From positions 1,966,690-2,030,689 of the forward strand of contig QANY01003900.1 in NCBI GenBank assembly GCA_003255025.1: a DNA stretch of 64,000 nucleotides, given 5' to 3'. Position 1 is the first letter of the stretch, and every line of letters starts with the position of its first letter. Origin of the DNA: Datisca glomerata (taxonomy: Eukaryota; Streptophyta; Magnoliopsida; Cucurbitales; Datiscaceae). This document shows, piece after piece, positions 33,242-42,569 of this stretch. Under the pieces are notes generated by a model, which saw only the letters and a list, made by a program, of their open reading frames with translations, did not search any database and was not told where the DNA came from. A program made the translations under genes and the position numbers.

Positions 33242-36213
33242 ACTAAAGTATGCGTGTACAACTTCTTATTTCCAAGCCCTCTAGATGACCATATAAATTT
33301 TACTGTTTAAAGTCTTTGTGAATGTATCTACCAGGTCATTGGCCGTCAAAATATGCATAGTCACAATGTCTCCACGCTGAACAATTTCTCTAATAAGGTG
33401 ACATTTACATTCTATGTGTTTGGATCTCTTATGCCTTCTAGGTTCCTTAGAATTAGCTATAGCCTCAATGTTATCACAATAAAGTGTCATGGGCTTATCA
33501 GTGTCTGGAACAACTTCCAGAGTCTTCAAGATCGTCCTAAGCCATACAGCCTCCTTTGTAGCTCGCAAGAGGCCACATATTCAGCTTCCATGGTAGAATC
33601 AACAATGCAAAATTACTTGATACTTCTCCATATAAATGCTCCACCGTTCAGGATAAACAGTGATCCTGAAGTAGACCTCCTAGAATCCTTATTTACTTGG
33701 AAATCAAAATCAGTATTGCCCCGTCAGTACCGAAATACACAAGCATGTAGTTCCCCGTTCTCCTTAGATACTTAAGGATATGCTTAACGGCATTCCAATG
33801 CTCGATTCCAAGATTAGATTGGAAATGACTGACCACGCCAACGACATAGAAAATGTTTGGCCTAATGAAAAGCATCACATACATGAGACTTCCTACGGCT
33901 GAGGCATGGGGAATATTTCTCATGTTTTCCTCTTCTTGACGAGTCTTGGAAGACTGCTCCTTGGAGAGGCTGACTCCATGTCTAAAAGGAAGAAATTATT
34001 TCTTGGAGTTTTGCAAACTGAAGCGATCCAACACCTTATCGATATACGATGCTTGAGATAGTGCCAATTGTATGTTCTTCATATCTTGAAAGATCTGAAT
34101 ACCTAAGACAATTGCAGCCTCTTCAATATCTTTCATATCAAATTGCTTTGCAAGCCAAATCTTGACATTAGATAATTTTTCTACATCATTTCCAATGAGT
34201 AGAATATAATCTACATACAAGACTAGAAAAATCACTTTCCCTTCGTTTATCAGCTTATACACATAGGGCTCATCCACTAACTGTTTAAAATCATAGTTTT
34301 TAACAGTTTCGTCGAATCTAATATTCCACGATTCTGACGCTTACTTATGTCCATAAATGGACTTCTGTATTTTACAAACTTTGCCCTCTTGGTCTTTTTC
34401 CATGAACTCGTCTAGTTGAGCCATATAAATGCGCTCATCAAGATTGTCATTCTGAAAAATAGTCTTGACGTCCATTGCTTTATTTCATAATCAATGGCAG
34501 CAACAATGAACAAAATAATTTGGATGGATTTATGCATGGCCACCGGCGAGAAGGTATCCCCGTAGTCTATACCTTCCTTTTGGGTGTAGCCCTTGGCTAC
34601 TAACTTAGCTTTGAATGACTCTACATTCCCATACGGACCTCTTTTCTTCTTATAGATTCATTTACATCCTACGTTTTACCCCTTGAGGAGGATCTACAAG
34701 CTTCAAAACTCTGTTCGATTACATCAAATGTATCTCAATGTTCATGGCTTCTTGCCGTAAAGTTTCTTTAAGACCTGCAATGGCCTCTAAGTAGGAGATA
34801 GGTTCATCAAGGTCCTTATCTAAGACAATTGTGAAAGCTTTTCCATAGGACATATACCTCTCAGGTTGTCTCACAACCCTCCCACTACGTCGAGACCCCA
34901 TAGGTTCTGGCTCCTGTCATTGTTCTTCCATTATTGAAATAAAAACAATTTCTTATTGGGGAGTTGGTGTCTTCCCACTCAATAATTCCTCTAGCGCAAC
35001 TGTGCTTCTCAGCTGCACACTTTTAATGTAATCTTCTTTAAGAAAATGAGCATTCGTGCTAACAAATGTTTTTTGGTCAATCGTATTGTAGATTATGTAT
35101 CCTTCATTCTTTTAGGATATCCTACGAACAAGCATAATTCTGAACGAATTGCTGACTTGTCTGTCTTTGATTTTAGAACATGTGTTAGGCACCCCCCATA
35201 TTTTAAAATGGTTAATAGATGATTTTCATCCATACCATCTTTCATATGGATTACCAGGCACCGTCTTCGACGGAACTTGGTTCAGAATATATGTCATTGT
35301 TTCCAAGGCATATCCCTAAAAGGAATCGGGGAGAGATGAGTAACTCATCATGGATCTAACCATATCTATCAGAGTTTTATTTCTTCTCTCTGACACACCA
35401 TTTGGTTGTGGCGTACCAGGTGGTGTAAGATGAGAAAGAATACATTCTTCCTTTAAAAAGTCTTCAAACTCTCTTAGAAAGTACTCTCTGCCATGATCAG
35501 ATCGTAGTATTTTGATTTGTTTTTCTAATTCCTTTTCAACCAAGGCCTTATACTCTTTGAAATTTTCAAAGGTTCCAGACTTTTGATGCATTAGATAAAC
35601 ATAAGCAAAACATGAGTAGTCATCAGTGAAGGTTACAAAGTATTCATAACCTTCTCTTTGCTTGGATATTCAATCACCCACATACATAACTATGTATGAG
35701 TTCAAGGCCTTGAGTGACTCTTTCACCTTTTGCTGAAAAAAGTCTCTTTGTCATTTTGCCTTCAATATAGGATTCACATGTGGGTAGTGATCTCACACTT
35801 AAAGTTTACAAAAGACCATCATTCACAAGTCTTTTAATCATGTCCAGGCTAATATGCCCAAGGCATAGGTGCCACAAATAGGTCAGATCGATTCAGTCAT
35901 ACTTTAACCTTTTACTATCCCTTTATGAATCACTATTCACTTTAGTGACATATCATTGGAACTATTAATTTTACGTGAAACATTTTATTAAACATGCATG
36001 CAACAGTAATTAAGCATTCATTTCTAAAAATAATAGTAATTAATCAATGAATTTAAGATCAAATCATTGCTCAATTAATGCACTAATAAAAATAAGATTC
36101 TTCCCAAAAACTAAGATATAATAAACAACACGTAAAATAATAAAATGTTTCTCAAAACATAATTTAAAAGTTTTCAATCTTACGGCAGATACCAGTGCTC
36201 CATTACCCCAGCG
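33242..36213 (-). pseudogene. Copia-4 integrase, RT and RNase H, degenerate
   Basis: Read from high to low coordinates, GNGALVSAV (protease end, next to the MITE) is followed by the pre-integrase zinc remnants. The integrase core has LRSDHGREYFL and GVSERRNKTLIDMVRSMM (35316-35591). RT starts near 34719-34901 with a SYLEAIAGLKE linker. LVLYVDYILLIGND lies in 33996-34277: the catalytic YVDD is YVDY, with the changed codon at 34206-34208. VPHASAVGSLMYVM-like sequence (33693-33923) follows. The RNase H end has MTLYCDNIEAIANSKEPRRH (33281-33568). Several stops interrupt it. Confidence 0.88.
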
Positions 36214-36429
36214 TAGAGGTGGCAACCAGGTAGGCCCGGCCTGGGCGGTTCACGGGCTGATTCCGGACTGGGCCGCTGGAATTTTAGGGAGCCCCAGAAT
36301 GAACCGTTGAACCAGCCCGTGTACTCACGGGCCAGGCCACTAACGGTCCAGGTCGGGCCGGTCCCAGTTAAATAAGAGAACCGGCTTGTTTTCCCTCCCT
36401 TTAATGTGATTTAATTCTCAAAAATGTAG

Positions 36430-36500
36430 ATGGGGAGAGTTGAACTTTGGTGGGGAATAGATGAAATGTAAGGATTACCACTAAGCTATATGAAAGTCAT
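36430..36500 (-). repeat. tRNA-like module, left arm of the hAT MITE
   Basis: On the minus strand, tagcttagtggtaat resembles a tRNA A box and aagttcaactctcc, about 35 bases on, resembles a B box (GGTTCGANTCC). It is not a functional tRNA, as no full cloverleaf is seen. It mirrors a similar module in the right arm. Confidence 0.45.
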
Positions 36501-36867
36501 ATTACTTTCTTATAATTATTTTATTTTATTACTTTAAAATCACAATAGAAAAACTTGTAATAATAAGTAAAATAATTATTTTATTTATTAAATTCATAAA
36601 CTAGTGATATTCATATTCAAGTAAAATCTAAAAATATAATCAATAATTAATAACTAATTTATAGTTCATGTTCATTGACACAAAAAAAATATTAAGAATA
36701 TTAAACTAATATTTTTTAAAGTTTTCATGAATCTAATTTTCATTGAATAAAATATTCATTTAAATGAAAAAATTTATTTTTTATTTAATTAAATATGCCT
36801 ATCTCAAAAGTATATTATATGAAGTTTCGATAAAATGTGTTAAAAGACAATAAGAATATATTTTACA

Positions 36868-36935
36868 AAGGTTGTCTTACTCTAGTGGTAAAGAGTGTGA
36901 TTTATAAAGGAGAGGTCAATGATTCAAACTTCACT
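36868..36935 (+). repeat. tRNA-like module, right arm of the hAT MITE
   Basis: On the plus strand, tctagtggtaaagag resembles an A box and gattcaaactt a decayed B box. With the left-arm module it forms an outward-facing pair. No cloverleaf is supported. Confidence 0.45.
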
Positions 36936-37192
36936 ATATACATAATTGTTCAATTTTTTTAGACAAAATAGTATATTCACATGCCGGGCCGGTTCGAGCC
37001 CGTTGAGCCTCACGGGCCAATCCGGGCTGGACCAAGCATTTGGACCATAGGCCTTGAAGACAATGCCCGTGATGGCCTGGACCTGGCCCGCGGGCCTTAA
37101 CCAGCCCGGTGCTTTTCAATACAGGGCCGGGCTGGGCCGATTCAGCCAGTTTTGTGGGCTGAACCGGCCCACTTGCCACCTTGGCCTAAGCG

Positions 37193-38150
37193 GAAGCTGT
37201 ACTCATCCTCGTCAAGATTTTTGACTTCCCAGAACCCCTATAGGGAGAAACAAATATGGTTAGTAGCTGCAAAGTCTACAATCTAAGGAAAAGTAGAGTC
37301 AGCTACATAACAAGTCTCAGTAACCATTATTATACCTTTAGATCCCAACCCTTTGAGATACTCTAGGCAGTTGTGTTTCTAATGATCAGCAGCTCCACGG
37401 TGATGACATTTGTCTTTTGACTTGCCCACTCTTGCGGTGCTCTTGCCTTTGGCAGCTTTCGGCTTCTGCTTCTTCGCTTTCCTTGGACCTTTTCTCTATT
37501 TCTTCTTAGAGCAAGAGGTGGAAGGTTTTCTTTCAGTAAAGTTAGCCTCTCTAGAATTCCTCTTGCCCTTCAAAAACAAAGTCTCAGCAATCTGCAGCTC
37601 CTTCATGAGCTCAGAAAGTGAGTACTTCAGCTTATTCATCGAATAATTAAGCTTGAAGTTTTCAAAGGTACTAGGCAAAGTCTCTAGGATCATATCCACT
37701 TAAGTCTCACAATAAACCTTAGCACCCATGATCTCCATCTCATTAGGATAACTTATGATCAGCATCATATGTTCTTTGACTGGGGTTCTAAATTCCATCA
37801 TGCATTTCATGAAGTTCGTACAACTATCTGTCTAGCTTGACGACCCTGATCTACGAATATTTTGATGATGTTCAATATCGTATCAGCGGCAGTCTCAAAG
37901 TTCTGATATTGTTGTTGCAACACATTGTTCATAGATGACAAGATGTAAGATCTGGCAATCTCATCAGAATGAAGCAAAAAAATATAAGAATTATTTTTCT
38001 CTTTAGTCGATTTAGCAATAGGCTCAAGGGGACAAGGGGTAGTTAGCACGAACTTGTGCTTTTCTACCGTCAGCACGATATCAAGATTTTATTTCCAATC
38101 CACATAATTTTCACCAGTAAATTTAAGTATAGTTGAGAAAGAAAATAGCA
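37193..38150 (-). pseudogene. Copia-4 gag and start of protease, degenerate
   Basis: On the minus strand, gag begins near 38150 without a clear ATG, with ILKFTGENYVDWK encoded near 38085-38130. TVEKHKFVLTTPCPLEPIA follows (within 37807-38076), then DMILETLPSTFENFKLNYSMNK (37496-37699). A Lys-rich tail and a damaged zinc knuckle (KCHHRGAADH...HNC) lie near 37375-37420. The protease start reaches the MITE at 37192. Frames are broken in the capsid part near 37700-37800. Confidence 0.85.
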
Positions 38151-38740
38151 ATGTGATAACTGAAAAGAATAAATAAAGTGGTGTAAATAAATGCTCAATC
38201 GTTTAGGAAAGTATGATGCATGATGCAACTACTTAAATATTTAAAAATCCATCAAAAAATATTTCCTCCATGATGTTACGATAAAAAATGATAGCTTGTC
38301 TCATCGAGGGATGAAGTCCAAACTATCTTCTATCGCATCGAGACTCTTCTCGTTTGGTTAACGCTCAAATATCTCCACGTGTAGCTTAACCAATCACAAA
38401 TCATTTTAGTCACCTTGACCCCATTGACTAGCTCCTAAGTGGGGATTCTAATGTGCTTTAGACTATGTGTTTAACCAACGCATCGACTCATAAAAGTTGC
38501 TATGGACTAACAGTTTGTCTATGGGACGACCCTGCCCCACCACTTCCTTTAAAAGTCTTAGCTTCTCAAGCAACTCGATGACTCAAAGTGACTCGACTCT
38601 AAAGTTTATCCCATTGAAGAGAGGACCGCTATGGGTGGTTCTAAACCATTCCTCATGACACGATCAAGTTCACATTGGAGACCTTGTGAACATTTCAACG
38701 TAAACGACCCTACCACTTAGTTTTTGAAAAAAAGAAACTT
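38151..38740 (-). other. Copia-4 untranslated leader
   Basis: This non-coding stretch lies between gag and the 5' LTR. On the minus strand it ends with a pyrimidine run and TTCTTTTCAG just before gag, like the acceptor-like motif of Copia-2 and Copia-3. I could not find a PBS; the LTR part that should border it is missing. Confidence 0.55.
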
Positions 38741-40185
38741 TGGATTTTTGGTTGTTTTTCAAAGCATAACTTTTATTAATTTGAAAAATGTGATAAACTT
38801 TATAAATCATTTATTTAATTTTAAATCTCAATTTAAAATCATAACCATTATAAATTTCACATTGTAATTAAATTTTAACCATTATAATTGCTGAAATTAC
38901 TAATTCCCTAGAGTTGTATCGATATTTATCAATCCAATAGATAGATTTTATTGATCATTATCAATTAATTAATTTATTCAGTTTTTATTTACTAATTATT
39001 GAATAATTAGAAATAATAAACTAAATAATTTCAATACATATAACCACACTTAACTAATTAAGTGCCATCACCCCTCACATATAGGTGTAGGAAATATGCA
39101 TTGGTACCAAAACATATTTTGATCCAATTTACTTCGTTTCTCTGTTCTTATTCTCATGTGCTATTTCTAAGACCGATTGGATCCACATGAACAAAGCTAA
39201 CGATTCACATACCTGGTAAATTTATCTCTATAAATTTCTGACCTATTTAATCCTGACATCGTACGACTCCACTATAGGTTCGATGCCAAATCAAATTTCG
39301 ATTCATGTGCGCTACGTCTTCTGTTTGTGTATATAAACCCTTATTATTTTCAAGGTTCATAGAATATATTAATATTATACCCATCGTGAATATCAGTAAC
39401 AAGAGTGGAATGTAAAATTATCATTTTACCTAACTTGTTTTATTTTCTTAAAATTTTTTATTGACTGTGAAAAAGAAAGACATGATAGCTCAAACAATTC
39501 ACAAGTCTTAATTAATGAATCAATTCATTGAATACCTGGTCAAGTTCATTTATTCACACATAAGGTGATATTGTTGTTTTCACAATAGAACCACGAATTT
39601 TCATATCTGTGAATCACGTAACTCCAACTTAATTGAATTACAATCCCAACAGTTAAGGTATTATCCATCAATTCAAACTCACTCATTTGACATATCAAAT
39701 ATTGCAACTAACTAAATCAAGCTACGTATTCACCTCAGGATTAAGGTAATTATAAAAATACATTTAAGGTGTAACAATTAGATTTAGAGCTTGGTAAACG
39801 GTTTTGAGCTCTAAACTAATTTGTTACTGATCTATTCAACATGTTCATAACATGTCTAGGTTAATCATTTGAGTCTCCACTCCCATGCCTCAAGACTGGC
39901 ATCCATTGGTTTAACATAACAGTCGTAATCAGATTCGATTGCCCAGTCAATCCTAAGACTGCAAATATCATTCTCAACTTTTTCATAAGAGTTCGTCTGG
40001 AGACGTCTCTACCTTCACTCTTCGTTCGTTGATGAAAGTTTCAGGACTTGAGAAATTTATAAACACGCTTTAATTTAAAATGAAACTTTCAATTTATTCA
40101 TAAGAATTCAATAATACTAATGTCTGAGAAATAACTAAAACAGATAAATAATTATTATACGTTATTTTATGGATATATTCCAACA
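38741..40185 (-). repeat. Copia-4 5' LTR, truncated
   Basis: It starts TGTTGGAATATATCC at 40185 on the minus strand and aligns with the 3' LTR down to about 38885. The inner ~600 bases of the 3' LTR have no clear match, so the left limit is approximate. Confidence 0.75.
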
Positions 40186-40288
40186 GTTGGTCATAACCTA
40201 ATTGACCCATCTACCAAGACACTTCCTGCGAAGTCATTTGAGGGTCATGTGCAAAATATGGGTTTGAGAGAGATGTCACATTTGCCTA
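40186..40288 (+). pseudogene. Copia-3 RNase H end
   Basis: These ~100 bases encode STKTLPAKSFEGHVQNMGLR, the C-terminus of copia RNase H, matching 13990-14050 in Copia-2 and 5608-5700 (minus) in Copia-1. They complete the Copia-3 pol interrupted at 31277. The usual stop codon position is changed, and the frame would run on into the LTR. Confidence 0.88.
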
Positions 40289-40304
40289 AGGGCAAGTGGG
40301 AGAT
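40289..40304 (+). other. Copia-3 polypurine tract
   Basis: The purine-rich aagggcaagtgggagat directly precedes the TGTTGGGC start of the 3' LTR. Confidence 0.75.
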
Positions 40305-40576
40305 TGTTGGGCATAGTACCCTCAAAGCATATGTTTAGACATTTTTAATATGATATTAATGAAATTATATTTTTATAACTATTGTTCTTTTGAATTACTG
40401 TTGAATAATTTATTTATAAATATCTGAAAATTCTATTTTCATTAATGAAATTATGATCTTGTATAAGTACGAGAGGATTAAGAACATAGATAATGAATAA
40501 AATAGTCCACAACATATTCAAGTATGGAATCTTTAATGAATGGCTGCTAGTATGGTTCGCTAAGTATTATGAATGT
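40305..40576 (+). repeat. Copia-3 3' LTR, first part
   Basis: It starts TGTTGGGCATAGTACC and follows the 5' LTR at 23943 closely until Gypsy-2 interrupts it at 40577. The sequence resumes at 46457 with aatgcatgtgatatagattc, as in the Copia-2 LTR (14352 onward), but only to about 46484. Confidence 0.85.
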
Positions 40577-41078
40577 TGTTGTGAATTTTCTATGGTGCAA
40601 GTGTACACAATCGTCGTCAAGTAATAAATTTTTATAAAAATAGAATTTATTGATATTAATAATTAAAATTAACTAAACCTTAATTCTACTTGAGAATGAT
40701 GAAAAATTGGGATTTTAATTAAACTCAAATGATAAGAAAACATTCTACTAATATTCATAAACATAGAGAAAAGAGAAGAAAAACTAGTTTTGAGGATGGA
40801 ATTGAAGTTGGGAATCATCTCCGAGTTCGATTTTCTTGTTCTCCTCTCCAAAAGCCTTCTCCTTTGCCTCCCACATTTAGAAAAACATCCAAAGTCCTAA
40901 AATATTGTATTTATACACTAGGGTTCGTTAAGGAAAAAATAGGAGAGAAAATCACGAAAAACATTATCCCACCAACGTCGCGAAGCTGGCGTTCTGTCTG
41001 TCTATATGTCGTGCCAGTGTCACGACGGTGGGAATTGAGCACCGCGGCGTTGGCATTCTGTACTTCCAGCGTATTGTG
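40577..41078 (-). repeat. Gypsy-2 3' LTR, truncated and internally deleted
   Basis: It shares with the right LTR the left-edge motif tgcaagtgtacac and, after an internal gap, a block around gaaaaactagttttgaggat. The part corresponding to about 45430-45935 is missing, and so is everything beyond the CG-rich palindromes. The right limit (41078) is where similarity fades. Confidence 0.72.
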
Positions 41079-42569
41079 ATCATGTAAAGCTTTAACACAA
41101 TTACCAGCTTACATTACAACTTGGAAAGTCCTATGTGTGTGTGTCACCTTAAGTCGTCCAATCTCTTAAACCCATATGAGCTTATATAATCAAGTCTTGT
41201 AAAAGGGAATCTAATAATCTATAAATAGATTAGAACTCCATAACCAATTTTTCATGCCACTCTCCACTAACATAGGCAAACCACATCACTTAAAATCATT
41301 AGGACTTTCATAGGCTTGTAATGAATGGCTAGGGTTTAGGGTATGATATTTTGGCTCAATCTTTACCAAAAGTCACACATGTATTCTGGGAATCAACAAG
41401 CTTAACCCAACTTCTCTTTTCACGCCCCCAAACTTTTCACTTTCCACATCTTGAATTTTTAACCATACCCAACCATTCTTCTTCTTCTTCATTTTTTTAT
41501 ATTTTTTTTAATTTGATTTCCTTAAGCTTCTTTTTTCCTTAACAAGCTTTCAGGCAATAACTCCCAAACCATTTAGTGTTAGGGTATTAGGTGTTGAGAC
41601 ACCCCTTCAAGCTTAGTTACTCAAGTCCAAGAGGCTACGAAATCAAACTTATTAACAATATTTTTTTAATAAATCAATCGAACCCCTCCAATTCACCTTA
41701 ATTGGCATATCTCCAAATATTTTCTAGAACATCCAAAAACTATGAGTAAAAATGGGTACTAAGGAAAACTTTTTAAGGTTAGGAAATTGTCATGGGTGAT
41801 ACAAATAAAAATGGCTATTTAGGCTCAATAAGGATGACGAGAGAAACAATTATGCACAGGTTGGCTTGAAAAGTTCAAACGGTCCAAAGATGGCCTAAAT
41901 CATGTCCTAAGTATAGTGTAACCTAAAATTTCACCTCGAGTAACAATCAAACTGGTTCTAGAGTTCTTACGAGATCATAATGATTCCTTAAGCCACATAA
42001 ATATTCTCTAAGCAAAAAGATAATCAAACGCTCAAGGCTAGGTCCTCAATATGTCGGGATTCTCTAGTGAAATGTAAATCAATAATTGGTTCAAACACAC
42101 ACTGATACATAAATTCATCATTTTTCTAAATATATCAACAATCCAAAACCAATCTCATCATAGGTGTTAATGTTGTCAACAATAGAACGCCAAAAAATAA
42201 ATAAATAAAATAAAATTTAAATGAAAGCCACCACCCCAAACTAAAAACTTTCAATGTCCTCAATGAAAAGAAAATATGTAAAAGGAGTAAGTAGAGAGGA
42301 CTTCCCTGAATAATAATGAGCAACCATTCTTGTTAGTCTCTGCATTGTTCTTGTTATGTCCAACTAAGACGAAAGTGGTGCATGAGCCAAATTTGTCCAT
42401 ATTTTCTTATATATAAGCCTGAAGAAAAATAATAATAAAATAAGCAAAATAAAATTAAAAAACAAAAAAAATGAAATAACAGAAATATAATTAGGTTGCC
42501 TCCCGGTAGCGCTTGCTTTATTGTCTTCAACAAGACATAATGATCATCCAAGCTTCCCTCATTGTCCAC
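41079..42569 (-). other. Gypsy-2 3' untranslated region
   Basis: No gene is seen here. On the minus strand it begins with the gggaggcaacct motif (about 42496-42510) that closes Athila/Tat-like coding regions. It contains aaagtttgggggcgtg near 41425-41440 and ccctagccattcattacaag near 41310-41335. Both have counterparts in Gypsy-1 at 48810-48825 and 49070-49085. Poly-T and TTC tracts near 41480-41515 give spurious short open frames. Confidence 0.6.

Larger units (their letters stand above)
36214..37184. mobile_element. hAT-type MITE in Copia-4 protease region
   Basis: This 971-bp non-coding element begins TAGAGGTGGCAA and, on the other strand, CCAAGGTGGCAA. Imperfect long inverted arms are rich in GGCCCGG in otherwise AT-rich DNA. 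The flanking 8-mers ccccagcg (36206-36213) and cctaagcg (37185-37192) match at 6 of 8 positions, the TSD length of hAT transposons. The Copia-4 frame resumes across it (TASA before, GNGALVSAV after, minus strand). No transposase is present. Each arm holds a tRNA-like module. A Pro/Gly-rich 81-codon open frame (36934-37179) comes from the GC-rich arm. Confidence 0.8.
31278..40185 (-). mobile_element. Copia-4, Ty1/copia element nested in Copia-3 RNase H
   Basis: This minus-strand copia element, from a different family than Copia-1 to -3, has LTR starts TGTTGGAATATGTCC (33228) and TGTTGGAATATATCC (40185) and a left end tgttgagacc (31278). The candidate TSD is attgg (31273-31277) and gttgg (40186-40190), one mismatch. 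Across the insertion, Copia-3 sequence aligns with uninterrupted Copia-2 (13947-13990). Gag, protease, integrase, RT and RNase H remnants are in copia order. A hAT-type MITE interrupts its protease region at 36214-37184. Confidence 0.87.

Noticed and set aside
33353..33775. A 140-codon plus-strand open frame
   Set aside because: It is antisense to the Copia-4 RNase H and RT blocks, which read clearly on the minus strand.
36868..36935. A functional tRNA gene
   Set aside because: Only A- and B-box-like motifs remain; no acceptor stem, anticodon stem or cloverleaf can be formed convincingly.
36934..37179. A Pro/Gly-rich 81-codon frame as a small protein
   Set aside because: It is read from the GC-rich arm of the hAT-type MITE; composition alone explains it.
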